DNA from: Macrolepiota albuminosa
Taxonomy: Eukaryota; Basidiomycota; Agaricomycetes; Agaricales; Agaricaceae
Assembly: GCA_027475525.1 (NCBI GenBank)
Contig: JAMWFC010000122.1
Location: forward strand, 806,001-870,000
Reading direction: 5' to 3'
Length of the DNA stretch: 64,000 bases
This document shows positions 42,823-54,226 of the stretch, piece after piece. A model generated the notes under the pieces. The model had not been told where the DNA came from and searched no databases. It saw only the letters and a list, made by a program, of their open reading frames with translations. The translations under genes and the position numbers were made by a program. Numbering within the stretch: position 1 is the stretch's first letter; each line of letters begins with the position of its first letter.

Positions 42823-44774
42823 TCAAGAGCAGATAAGTGGTTGTCCCTGAAACATCCTCTCCGTCTCCGGATAATTCCAAAACGACAAGGCAATGATGAT
42901 ATAAACGGCTAGTTCATATATGATTATCGCGTCTGTGGCTTGCATACGCTATAGCAGACGTACCAATCATAACATATCCACTCATCCAATGGGATTTACC
43001 GTCTTCGACAGAGAACTTGACTAGTAGTACAGAGAAGAACAAGACCTGTCAAAGCGAAGTAGTTAATAGATGTGGAAAAAGTCGTACTGCATACGACAAT
43101 ATACATACCACTGTTTCAAGCGGGTCAAAGAGCAAAGTGAGGGGTTTATTCATCATCCACGCGATGAGGACGAGTAAAGGAATGACGAATAACGCGATCT
43201 GGATACAACTTCCTACCGCGACCGTCATCGCTAAATCGAACTTTCCTTTACGCGCAACGACGACAGCCGTCGTGTGCTCAGCCGCGTTACTGATGATTGG
43301 GATGACGATAAGCGTGATCCACTCCTTGGACACATTAGGGTGTGCCGCGACTAAGCCCTGGAGCGACTCGACCAGGCACTCGGCTGTAACGTACGCCAAG
43401 CCCGTAGATGCGACTAGGACAAAGAGGGCCACGGGTAAATTGAGTTTGAGATGCTCGCCCTCGGATTGACAAGACGACGTCGTCGTTGGTAGGGAATCGG
43501 TAGATTTACGACCAAAGACACTGTGGACCGATGAAGGGATCGACGTTCCGGTTTGACACGTGTCGAGGAAGAGGTGGTTGTGTGAGTAAAATTGAAAGAA
43601 CAGCTAGATGGTATCATTGACACCAAGTTCTACGGAGATAAATTAGAGATCGTACATAGGCAACGTAACTAGGTACAATCGTCAGTTAATGAGTGCAAGA
43701 CACGAGAAACCATTGATACAAGGCTCACATTGATATGAGGATGACGGCGCTTCCCCTGCTAAGCTGGAGTAGAATTGGCAACTCCCTTCCCGCTGAAAGC
43801 CGATCTTCCAGGTACTCGTGCTAAAATACGCAATGAGTTGATAACGTAGAAAATCCGATAGAAATGTTAACGTACAAAGGCGACAGGTACAATGAGAGAT
43901 GTGACGCAAACTATCATCAATGAAGAATTCAGCTGGGCCACCATTGGCTGGAACTCTTGCTGTTGGAAACGAAAACCTCCAACTACAAGGACCAAGTAAG
44001 ATGCGATGCGAAGAGAGATTGACTGATACGCTATTACCAATAAACGCCATTCCAAGAACGAGCAATAAGTTGCTTAACAAACCGCCAAGGAGTGAACTCT
44101 GAACAACGTCCAATTCACACTACAGATGTGTCAAGTTAGACATACGACTAGCAAGATGTGAATCTTACCCTTTTCAACGCGATTCCTGCGATGATCATCT
44201 CGACGACATTGCCAAGGGTCGCATTCAGGAGACCACCAACACTTTGGCTAGTCCGTATGGCTATCTGTTCAGTTCCAAGGCCCAGTAACGCTGCGAGAGG
44301 GATAATGCCAAGTGCGGAAAATACGAAAACGAGAGTGGGATTCTGGTGTGTATAATGAAGAGCCCACGAGACAGGGATGAACACAAGGCAAATGTTGAGC
44401 GGCGTATACTTAATGGCAGCTACCACAGATGACGTGTACGTGGGCTTAGGACCGGTAATAGGCTGCAGGGGCGTGAATAGGGTCCTTAATCGTGAGCTTA
44501 CGCTCCTGTTCGGAGGGTCGGTACGAGGTGCAACCGCAGGTCCAATATTGCCAGCTACGACGGTCCGCTTCTCCTCATGGATAGGAGTGGTTATACTATG
44601 TGTAACTCCTTCACCGATAAAGTTGGTAACAGTATTTGACTTCACTTCAGACGACCGACAAAGGGAGCCACTACTAGGGGGTTCATCCTCATCCTCGACG
44701 ACGAGAGAGGGAGGTGTTGGCTGGGACAGAATATTTTGGCTTGTGGCATTTTGAGGCGCAGAAGATTCTACCAT
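42823..44774 (-). CDS. vcx1: Vacuolar Ca2+/H+ antiporter (CAX family)
   Basis: Exchanges cytosolic Ca2+ for vacuolar protons. Minus-strand exons 44774-44169, 44119-44038, 43982-43876, 43820-43729, 43668-43656, 43603-43109, 43045-42964 and 42908-42823 give 520 residues in frame. The N-terminal 100 residues are hydrophilic and Ser/Pro-rich, as in the regulatory tail of the family. Two inverted exchanger repeats follow: the first has GNVVEMIIAGIALKR and the second has PIISNAAEHTTAV, the metal-binding c-1 and c-2 signatures. About eleven hydrophobic spans include LLGGLLSNLLLVLGMAFI, ALFVLVASTGLAYVTAECLV and IALFVIPLLVLIAWM. Exon 5 is only 13 nt and gives IYVAYLFFQF across its joins. No damage seen. 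Confidence 0.92.
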
Positions 44775-45781
44775 TCAAGTTGGGTGGTTTCCAGAATTCC
44801 GTACTCACGTCTATTTATCAATGTCTTGGAGGTCCTTCGTCTTGGCATTGATAATCGATCATGATATTCCGCTCTCCGCCACAAACAACACCGCAGCCAT
44901 GCACTTGAAGAGGTAGGTAACGAACCGTCAATAAACGTTCAATTTCATCGGAGCCTCTCTTCAAAAGGCGATTGCATTTGGCGCGATATAAAACACTTGC
45001 CCATGCGGGACTGAACAATCCTCATGGAATTGGAGCTCCACCCTCGACATGCCAAGACAATTCCCACTCCGAGTACTTGGTCACGTGGAGGTCATGCCGG
45101 AGTTCAAAACTCCCATCGCAATAAGCCGAATTACTCTGGCAACGCCTAAATATTAAATGCTTGCTGGAGTCAGTCTTTCTGACGCAGGTTTGATTGAACT
45201 CCGTACTTAACGCGGGTTCATTCTTTGCCGAAAGGGTTCAGTCTCCATTATGCGAGTGTCAACGGCTGCTTGAAAGGAAGAAAAGTAACACTATCATGCT
45301 CGTAACCACTTTCATTGGCCATTTCAGCTATCGGAAGCGAAGAAAATAGCGACGTCCATGCATAATCGGTGTCGATCCAGCTCTCAGCTCCGTCTGTCAT
45401 TAAAATGGGAACAACAAATCGTCTTCATGTTGTCTGTGCCGTTGATATTTCTATGCCTCTGGGCGGATATTTTCCCTTCCTGTTGCGAACATGGACCAAC
45501 TCTCCTGCTATAAGGATGCTCTTTCCTGACTCCATGTATTTTCGCCATGGTTTGTTAAGGATGACATGTCAAACGAATTAATTAACGCCCTCTGAGAAGT
45601 CTCAGGGTTGGTCCCGACAATCTCTGACACATACATACTACGTATTTGTGTCGGCCGTCTCACTGAGGCTACCTATAAAAACCCCATATTCTGTCAGAAT
45701 CTCCCTCCATTAAACTCCTTGAACATCTCTCTGTTGCCTAGCACCTCAGCTATCGCTCACATTCCTTTACCGTCTTGTCAA
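44775..45781. other. Divergent intergenic region
   Basis: Upstream of both the antiporter (minus) and the secreted/membrane protein gene (plus). It holds a TATA box for the latter; otherwise only short frames. Confidence 0.55.
45674..45680 (+). promoter_or_regulatory. TATA box
   Basis: TATAAAA, 108 bp upstream of the ATG at 45782, followed by a C/T-rich leader. Confidence 0.5.
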
Positions 45782-46768
45782 ATGCCTTGCTTCAATACCT
45801 TATTCGCTTTTGCTTTTACCGCCCTTGCGGCTCTTTCCTCTGCTGCTCCAGTTGCAAGTGGCGCGAGCCAGGTTGCACAGGTGGTTGACCTCCCAAACGT
45901 CGCGAACAACCTTCTCCAGAACGTCAAGGTCTCTGAGGTCCACGTGAACGCACTTAACGTCGACCGCCGCCAAGTAGATCAGCTCGTCAATGTCGCAGAC
46001 GCTCTGAACAATCTTGGACAGCATGTCGACGTATCCGACGTTGACGTGGAGGTGCTTAACGTTGTGCACCAAGTCGCCAAGCGTGAGGAACCCCAGCCCA
46101 TCGCAGCTATCCTACTCCAGGCCAAGGCCAAACTTGAAGCTATTACTAGTAAACTCAGTACGTTGATTGCAATCGACATTTTATTCGTGGTTCTAATACG
46201 ATTATTTTCTCCGTAGATGTCATTGTCAAGGCCAAGGCGAAGGCAGAGGTCAATCTAGATGATCTCAGTGTGATCCTTGATGAAGTGCACGACACTCTTC
46301 TCGCAGCTCTTGCCTCCGTCAAGGCGATAGTTGGACAATCGACCACCTTCATCTTCACCCACCAAGGCAAGATCTGGACTGCCGCTGAAGTGGGCAGCCT
46401 CCTCGTCTCCGTTATAGTTGTATGTTCCTGCATTTTATATCTTCGACTAGATCTCATTTTCCAATAGAACGTCCTCTACATTCTTTCCCTCGTTCTGTAC
46501 GCCGTCGTCTCTGCTTCGCACAAGGCCGCACTTGCTCGGGTCACTGTTGTCGCGTAAGTAATATTTCAGAACTGTCGAGGACAATGATCCCATCTGACGG
46601 TTAACGGGCAGTGATGTCATGGCTGACATTCTGCAAACCATATTCGTCGATCTCAATGTTGGCATCTTCGCCACCACCCGCTCTCAACTTACCGATGCTT
46701 TGTTAAAAGTTTGGTCCTCCCTTAACCTTGACACCATCGTCGAGGTCCTCAAGAATGGCCATCTTTAA
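45782..46768 (+). CDS. Secreted/membrane protein with signal peptide, unknown function
   Basis: Not recognised. Exons 45782-46157, 46217-46419, 46468-46553 and 46612-46768 give 273 residues with clean GT-AG introns of about 48-59 nt. A signal peptide (LFAFAFTALAALSSAAPV) leads into a region of alternating Val/Asn/Asp heptad-like segments (VVDLPNVANNLLQNVKV; DQLVNVADALNNLGQHVDV) that could form helices. A Lys-Arg step follows at VAKREEP. A Lys/Ala-rich helix (VIVKAKAKAEVNLDD) comes next, then a hydrophobic stretch (VGSLLVSVIVNVLYILSLVL) that may be a membrane helix. There are almost no cysteines, so it is not a typical disulphide effector. A TATA box 108 bp upstream supports strong transcription. 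Confidence 0.7.
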
Positions 46769-48814
46769 GTTCGAGTAATTACCACATTCCTTTGTGCTTC
46801 GGGCACTAATTGTAGTCTCGTCATATGTCTAATATCGCTATCTACAAAAAATAAATACCCAAGATTCCATACCCTCTTTTATCTTTTCGGGACTTGTTTG
46901 GCGGCATCCTAGTGTCACGCTTCTTTGCGATTTTCAAGTCTCGTTATGCGCCATTTTTGGTTCCGAAAATTGCAAACACACCGAGCTGCTGGAACCAGAG
47001 ACTGTTCCTGCAAGGGTCAAACAAACTTCTCACCTGTTTCTCGATCAGCTGTGTACTGTTGAAAGGCACTTTCCTTTGAACATTACTTATTCCAATTGGA
47101 AGTGACAGAACATTATTGAAGGGATCGCGGTAGACGTGAGCGGGTCACGTGCGGATTGTGCCGCAGAGGGAAATCGTGAGGCGGAAAACTATACAGTTTC
47201 TAGTTTGATATGCGGATCGGGACGGAAGATAATACCTCAGTCGTTTTACCTATCGACTGAGGTATGTGCTCATTACTGATACCACGATACAACTTAGCTA
47301 ATTGACCAAATAGTATAATCTGTAACAGGTAGATAAACTACCAATAGAGTCGTTTTACCTATCGACTGAGTATAATCTGTAACAAACATGTCTCTTTTTC
47401 TAGTATTTCCAATAAAACCCTCATGGGTGCCGGCAGTGGGAGGAGTACTGTTGATACTGATTCTAATATTTCCAAGGATACAGGCCATCGCAGGAAATCT
47501 GAGGCTCCTTTTAGATATAAACAATGGCTAATGTTAGAAATGAATGAATCACCGGGCGCGTTGTGGCAAATGTTCCGGCGCCGCCGCCACAGAGGGAAAA
47601 TGTATAAGGACAAGGAATTACAGTGGTGGACATACCATTACTAACACATTCTAATGATGTGTTTAGTACACCTGTGACCTTAGAGGGGACTGCCAGGAGG
47701 GCAATATGAAACCCCGCTCGTGGACCCTCATCGATCTGGTGTTGTTAACTCCTTGCTGGTGCGGAGTTTCGAGAATTTCCACGAACTACGAACAGATACT
47801 CATAATGGATAAATTAATGCTTCTAAATATAAGCCTTAAATAAGTCTTAAAACCGAAGTTCAGAGATACGAAGAAGGCAGTCTCCAATGTCCTTGATAAT
47901 TGTCCAGTCAATATTATTTAATGTGAAAGGAAGGATATTCAAAGAAAGCGAATAGATAAGTCAACACTCACGCGATGTAGGTCAACAGGCTGATGTGTAA
48001 CGTATGTGCAAAAGGTTATAAAATGTCTCGTTATGGAATAGCGGTGACGTTGGAAGTAAACTTTCTTTAAAGTTCACATCGAAACTGATGGTATGGAGGC
48101 GCGAAAAGTCACCTTTTTGACCATTGCCGATGTTCTTGGCAATAAGTCCATAAAGATTTGGCCGCCGTTAAAGTCTAACCCTGGATAATACATAGATGTA
48201 GTACGAACCCACGGTAGCATAAGTAATCGCGTACATCAAAAGTATCAGTTGCTCACCAGGGTGTACGTGTGTAACTGACCTTGACACCACGATTAACCTA
48301 TGTATAACCAAACAGTAGATTTTAATCCAAAATTTTCGTCACTAGGATATTCTTCGGAACAAAACTTTGGACAATGTGTTTTGACGTGGTTCCATAATCC
48401 TTGCACCGTTCACCCACTATTGAAATTGTTGTCATTAGTGAAAGCTCGATCTGGATTTTGGATCTCGGAATTTGGGTGCATGTTAGAAGTGTAAACCCTG
48501 TCCTACCTGTACCTGCAGAGGAATGGCCTCAAGATCAACCTTCTCCCTTACAGTATCGGCCAAATTAAACCTGCCATTTTGTTGCCGATGTCGTACATAT
48601 TATGATGTGAGGAAAATTCATTACCCGAGCCGCGAAGAATGCCCACTTCCTGTTTGTCTGCGTGCTTTGTAGGCTTCGCACCCGATTTCTCGGCTTTTTG
48701 GCCGTCGTCATTCGCTATAAAGTCTGGCCTGACTGAAGCCCTTGTAGTCCAATCCGATAACCACCTGAGCTGTATCCAAGGTGCCTTCGGTCCACTCTAA
48801 TCCAGCACTTTGCA
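46769..48814. other. Intergenic with paired hairpin repeats
   Basis: About 2 kb with no supported gene. It contains two related hairpins at 47233-47264 and about 47347-47371 and a repeated TATAATCTGTAACA at about 47314 and 47370. Confidence 0.55.
47233..47264. repeat. Perfect 11-bp-stem hairpin
   Basis: TACCTCAGTCG and its complement CGACTGAGGTA flank a 10-nt loop (TTTTACCTAT). The same loop with a shorter stem recurs about 109 bp downstream. Possibly a very small MITE or its footprint. Confidence 0.7.
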
Positions 48815-49230
48815 ATGATTTCCCTCCCTATCGTCTTCTTGTTTGCTGCTGCTAACCTTGCCGCTGTTTCCTTCGGCGCGCCCATTGGCGTGGATGTGAA
48901 TCTTGCAGCTGGAAACCATCTGTAAGTCATCTTTGTTGAGTATTGCATTTAGACCATTCATGTTCAAATGCTTCCAGTGACAAAAGGCAGACAGAAGCAG
49001 ATTACGAATACTGTAAGCAATGGGCATGGATATCAATCGGGGATTACACCGAAAAGGATTGTCCGAAACCGTAAGAACTGCTTGTCCACGATGTGACGAT
49101 CTTGTCCATTCCCGATGCCTTTAGAGTCAAGAAGACGAGAATCAATCCCCACTGTGCAGACGCGCTCGCGCTCCAGGGCATTGTTGACATTAAATCTATC
49201 AAGGCTCAGTGCAGCGAAATAGTCGACTAG
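48815..49230 (+). CDS. Small secreted cysteine-containing protein with Kex2 site
   Basis: Found only by splicing. Exons 48815-48921, 48978-49070 and 49125-49230 give 101 residues in frame with consensus introns (GTAAGT...CAG, GTAAGA...TAG). The signal peptide (LPIVFLFAAANLAAVSFGA) is followed by a short propeptide ending in Lys-Arg (NHLDKR), a Kex2 cleavage site. The predicted mature part is about 60 residues and holds exactly four cysteines (YEYCKQW, EKDCPKP, NPHCADA, KAQCSEI), enough for two disulphides. This layout is typical of fungal small secreted proteins or pheromone-like processed peptides. No homologue recognised. The neighbouring gene at 45.8 kb is also secreted but unrelated in sequence. 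Confidence 0.65.
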
Positions 49231-50452
49231 TCCGCTGGTATCCTCATCTGATTCATATACTGACTAACATACGACACAGATTCCAGTTACGATCCAGAAA
49301 TTTTCCTTGCATTCATCGTTTAGACTGATTGTACTTTCGTTATTATCTACCCGTATGTATCGTCCTTCGTTGCCTAAATAGTTCTCTCAGGCCATTTGCG
49401 TCGATTTTCCTTAATTTCATGGTGCTTTGAAGTGCGACGTAATATAAGTAGCGCACTTGCCATGGTGTACTCATATAATTCGCCGGAGTCGTGCTCGACA
49501 TCGTCATGGGAGCTTGTTAGTCTGAGGAGCATCTGGCGCAGTATAATGATCACAGTAGAATTATTGTATTTCAGTGAGGACTGAAGTTCGAGATAGTATT
49601 TAAATACGTAGTAAGAAGCGCACCTGAAGTTCGAGATCACAAGATAACTCGAACATCAGATATTGAGGAAGTTTAAGTACTCACATCTAGCTGGAAAATT
49701 ATGCGTAATTTAATACGTACAGAGACGATATGATATCAATAGGCAGTGATAATTTACGAGCTGGAAGTAAATGTACGAAAAATTGATCCGCATTCGGAGT
49801 TATCGGCGCTTTATCCGACAGCCAGCTGACCTTGAGTGCATGTATTGTTCACAAAAGCCCCGACTTTTTTCTGTATACTCGGCCTGCAGCTCGGGTCGAA
49901 CGTCTGGATTTTGTAAGACACCGATGATTCGGGATCACCGTAAGTGCCAGAAGTCCAATGACCGAGAGGTCAATTCATTCTTAATATTAATTACCTTTGC
50001 CCTTAGACTTGAACTACAGTAAATACACCCTCAGTCAAATATACGACGACTGAGGTGCACGTACTTACTCGTGTATTCTAGGTGCTGAGTTGTAACAGAC
50101 CTCCACCGCTATGTATGTCAGACTTCTACGTAATCGCAGACCTGAGACCTTATTGCAGTGAAGAAAAATGTTTTTCTTCTCGATTGAAAATCGAAGTCAC
50201 AGCGATTGCTCTGGTTGATGCATCGGTACATTTCTGCCATGTGGCCATGTGGCTGGAGTTTTCACTTGAGTTAGACTTTCGCTACCTCATATGCATTTGA
50301 TACATACATTACTTTTTCTTCAATGTCTGTCAATCCATTCTCAGTGCACCAAAGCTCAAACGAAGCCATTTCAGAGTCACGTGAATATGTGTCGACGAGC
50401 TTGACAATCGCCTGGCTGCCTCAAGGCGACCACCCCTTTAACCACAAACCCC
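49231..50452. other. Intergenic
   Basis: About 1.2 kb upstream of the NYN gene. Only short frames; no repeats, RNA genes or clear promoter motifs. Confidence 0.5.
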
Positions 50453-53400
50453 ATGGCGGGCTCGACATCGTCGACGTCGCCGACGTCCCCCTCCACTACA
50501 TTCTCAGTCGGCACAACGACGACATCGAGCTCGCACTACACGTCCGAGGAGCAGCCCGACCTCGGTGCGGGCTTCCGTACCGTTCTCCGTGAATGGACAT
50601 ATCTCCAGCCCCCGCCACGCATCCCGACGTACATTCATCATAACTCTCCCTCCAGAAATGAAAGTTTGCAGAGTCAGACGGAGGACGGACGGAGATCGAC
50701 CGTCTGGGCGTATGAGCCGATTGCGCAGTATCTGGAAGACAGAGGAACCGAGACTGACACTGATACGACGCGCTCCGTGCACATTGAGACAGAGACAGAA
50801 ATGGAGCCCTCTGCAGCTTCCTCCACTACCTCTTTGACGGGATCAGTATCTCTACTAGATGACTATACGCTTACGCTGAGAACTCAGCCCTCTCCGCCTC
50901 CCAGTGGTTCTCTAGACTGTGATTTCGAACATAATCATACTGATTCGAGTTGTCAACACGAACGGGAGTGTGGACCGTCTTTAGGCTACCTTGATCAAGC
51001 CCTATCGTTTATTGCTGCTGAGCGTGCTCAGCTTGCCGCGCGGACAAATCTGTCTCAACCTGATGCACGGCGACATGTAGTAGGTGCGGTCACGTTCCAG
51101 CTATCTTCCCTGCACGTCTGACGCACGCCGAGTGGATTCTTAGATCCACCCAGTACTGCCACACGCCGCAAACGACGGAGACGGAAGCCTAAACTACCAT
51201 CTTTATCCAAAGTCTCTATCGAGGACGACAATGACGCAGGGGAGAGCTACTACCACCCCACCGGTCCCGAAGACTCGGATGACGACGCAGACGGGGACGA
51301 TGAACAGTCGCCATACTATCATTCCGTCCTGAAATACCAATCCAAGTCAACCCCACTAACCCCTCGCCCCCGATCCCCAATCTCCCCATCCACAACTCCA
51401 ACATTAACACCCTCCTTCTCCTTATCTCTCCCGATCAACGTTCAACCATGCAACGTCTTCTCATCCTCTGACTCCCCTCTTACATCACACACGTCCGGCG
51501 GGCCAAAACGTTCTGCACGGAAGAGAACAAGAGCAAAGCCCCGCAGACATCCAGTTCCCTCTTCTGCTTCGTTGGTGTTCCCTCCTCCCTTGTCCCACAC
51601 TCATACGCTCACCCACGCGCGGTCCGTGCCTTCCCTGCGTACCTACTCAAGACATAAAGAAGGGGTTGGTGACATCGGCTTTGGTTTTGGTGATCCTGTT
51701 CTTGGTGTAACAGACCTAGAAGGGATCGACGGCCCCACCAAGAACCTTATAGGCCTTGCGCGGTACCTCGCGAAGATATCACCGGCCGAGCGGGGGGTGT
51801 TGGACGGCGTCGAGAGGAAGATGGTTGTTCAGGCGTTGAGGAGGTTGAGGGCGGGGCCAACGGGGGATACGATCTCAAATTCGGGTGTCAGGACAGCGGG
51901 CTTGAGGGGGAAAAGAGGAAATGAGCATGGTGGTGGTGAGGAGGGAAGTGAGGAGGGAGAGGAAGACGGAGAAGATGGAGAGGATGTACTGGATCCGAGA
52001 GGGAGAGCGCCGAGGGAAGGAGATCCGCCCGTTCATATTTTTGTTGACCAGTGAGCTTTGTGTGTTGTCTGCTAAAGAAGACCTTCTGATCCTTTCCTGA
52101 CGTAGCTCGAATATTTTATTTGGACTTTTAACTTATTTGAAGAGACATCCCCATCTCACTATGACTGCGAGTTTTAATCAGACGTTAAGGAACAGGAACA
52201 CGGATATGAACAATGGGCAAGGCTCCACGAACGATAATGCGAAATCACGATCTCGAGTTAATTTAAATATCTTGGGTACTACCAAGACCACAGAGATGGA
52301 GACGACAACGAAAGTGGTCAAGGAAAAGAAAGAGAAGGAAATCGTTGTTCCGAGAATACTCACCCGACCTAACGCCACTATCACAAGCACATCCACGAAC
52401 ATAAACACGAATCTGACTCTGGACACAGCCATATTTCCCGTTGTGACTAACATGACTTCCCTTTTAAAGGACCAAAGTCTGACGGTACCCAACACCACAA
52501 TCCAGAGTTATCCACAGGCGCCGACATACACGCACACGACACCTATACCCCTCCCCTCGTTCGCTACCGCGCTTTCACATAATACGTCTTCAAACCTGAG
52601 CACGAGTAAGGATACACCATATGCGAAACATATCACCGGCGCCGGAACCGATACTACGTCCGCCAGCGCGAGCCCCACCAGCGTTACGAAGACGCGCACG
52701 CGATCACGGTCGAGGAAAGTGCGGAAGGCTGCACAGGCACAGGCACAGGCACAGCATGCGACCTTGAGAACGTCCACAGTGATGGACGATATGGAACACG
52801 ATGTTGTGCTATTTAGTGGGCGGAGCAGTTTGCGGGGGGTTGGTGGGGGCGGACATAATCATGATTATGAGCGCAGGGTGGGGGCTGAGGCTGAGGAGAG
52901 AGATGAAGTGGCTGATGCGGAGTGGGAGGAAGGGGACGGAGAGCCTAAGATCGAAGTTGACCACGAAGGGAGGGGGTCTGGGATGGGGTCGGGAGAGAGT
53001 GGGTCCTGCGAGGATGCGAGCGGCCACGACCAGGGACCAGGGGAAGGAGGAAGCGATGGAGACGACGGGGATGAGGGTCAAGATGTCAATGTACAGGCTC
53101 GGGTTCAGATGGAGAGTAAAGAGACAGGAACAAGGACGAGCAAGTCGAGTCAAAGGCAGAGACATTTGTCGCACACGGCGCTTGCGTTGATTTTGGAGAG
53201 GGGACGGGCTGTGTCTCGTGGGTTTCTCTTTCTTCGTTCCTTTCTTTCTTCCGCTTTTGTTTTCTCTATCATTTTCAGTCGTCTCTTCATCTTTTCATGT
53301 TCGACCTTATATTAACATATTAACTGAATTGACATTGACGTGGAATATGTCGACAGGTAGGGTAGTCGTAACGTCTTCGCCTTTGTATCAGCCTATGGAC

Positions 53401-54226
53401 ACGCTTGAGAGGTTGGGGTATGAGGTTAGAGTCTATATACGTGTTCCAGATCTTGGTAAGGTTCATGGTCTTTCCCTTCCTCCTCCCTCTTCTCCTCTTA
53501 TCACAATTGCTAACGCTGAGACAAAGGCGATGGCATGGACCGTATAGCAAAGAAAAAATCACATTCGCACAAACGATACCTCTCGGGAGGAACTACAAGC
53601 GGCGGCGACGGCTCTGGTGCTGGTTCAGGGAGCCCTGGGACCCCACCCCTCAAGCCTGTCCTTTCTTCTTTTACTGAACAACAATTTGCATTCCCAGCGT
53701 CGACCTTGACCACTCCAATTACCCCTGTCACCCCTGCAACGCCCGTGCGTGTTCGGTATCGCGAGCAAGGGGTCGACGAACTGCTGCAGCTGAAACTTCA
53801 CCAGGCGCTGGCTGCCACAGATGATGTTCCACCTGGTGCGACGATTGTGCTTGCGACAGGGGACGGGAACGTTGGGCAGTTCAGTGAGGATGGCTTTTTG
53901 GGTGAGTTTCATCAACCTGTTCCTTTCCGTCATTTCCGCAGAGTTGGGGTTCAAGGCTGATGCCGAAACATTTGCTCTTTCTATTCTTCCATCAGGCCCC
54001 GTCAGGACGGCGCTGAAACGCGGGTGGCGTGTTGAGTTGTATGCGTGGGAGGAGGGACTCAGTGAGTCCTTTTGCTGATTATGGATATGATGACATGGAA
54101 CATGCCGATGTAGGTCGTGCGTGGAGAAGGGAGTTTGGACTAGAGAGCGAGTGGGCAAGGAATGGGATGTTCCAGATCATTGGTCTAGAGCAGTTCGCGG
54201 CAAGTCTCATCAAAGGCGGGCTGTGA
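50453..54226 (+). CDS. NYN-domain (PIN-like nuclease) protein with large low-complexity insert
   Basis: NYN domains are PIN-fold ribonucleases that act on RNA. Exons 50453-51083, 51144-52050, 52106-53217, 53357-53455, 53527-53901, 53996-54061 and 54114-54226 give 1100 residues. The N-terminal 500 residues are disordered: Ser/Thr-rich, a basic RRKRRRRKPK, and an acidic Glu/Asp/Gly run. The domain opens at VHIFVDHSNILFGLL (first Asp). About 360 residues of low complexity, with TKTRTRSRSRKVRK and an AQAQAQ run, separate this from the rest: RVVVTSSPLYQP, then YEVRVYIRVPD, RYREQGVDELLQLKL (second Asp), IVLATGDGN (third Asp) and GWRVELYAWEEGL. The three acidic residues expected of the fold are present. 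From memory, similar split NYN proteins exist in basidiomycetes; the RNA target is unknown. Confidence 0.85.

Noticed and set aside
52178..53190. Minus-strand and alternative frames in the NYN gene exon
   Set aside because: Low-complexity, codon-biased sequence leaves several frames open; only the plus frame joins conserved NYN segments by good splice sites.
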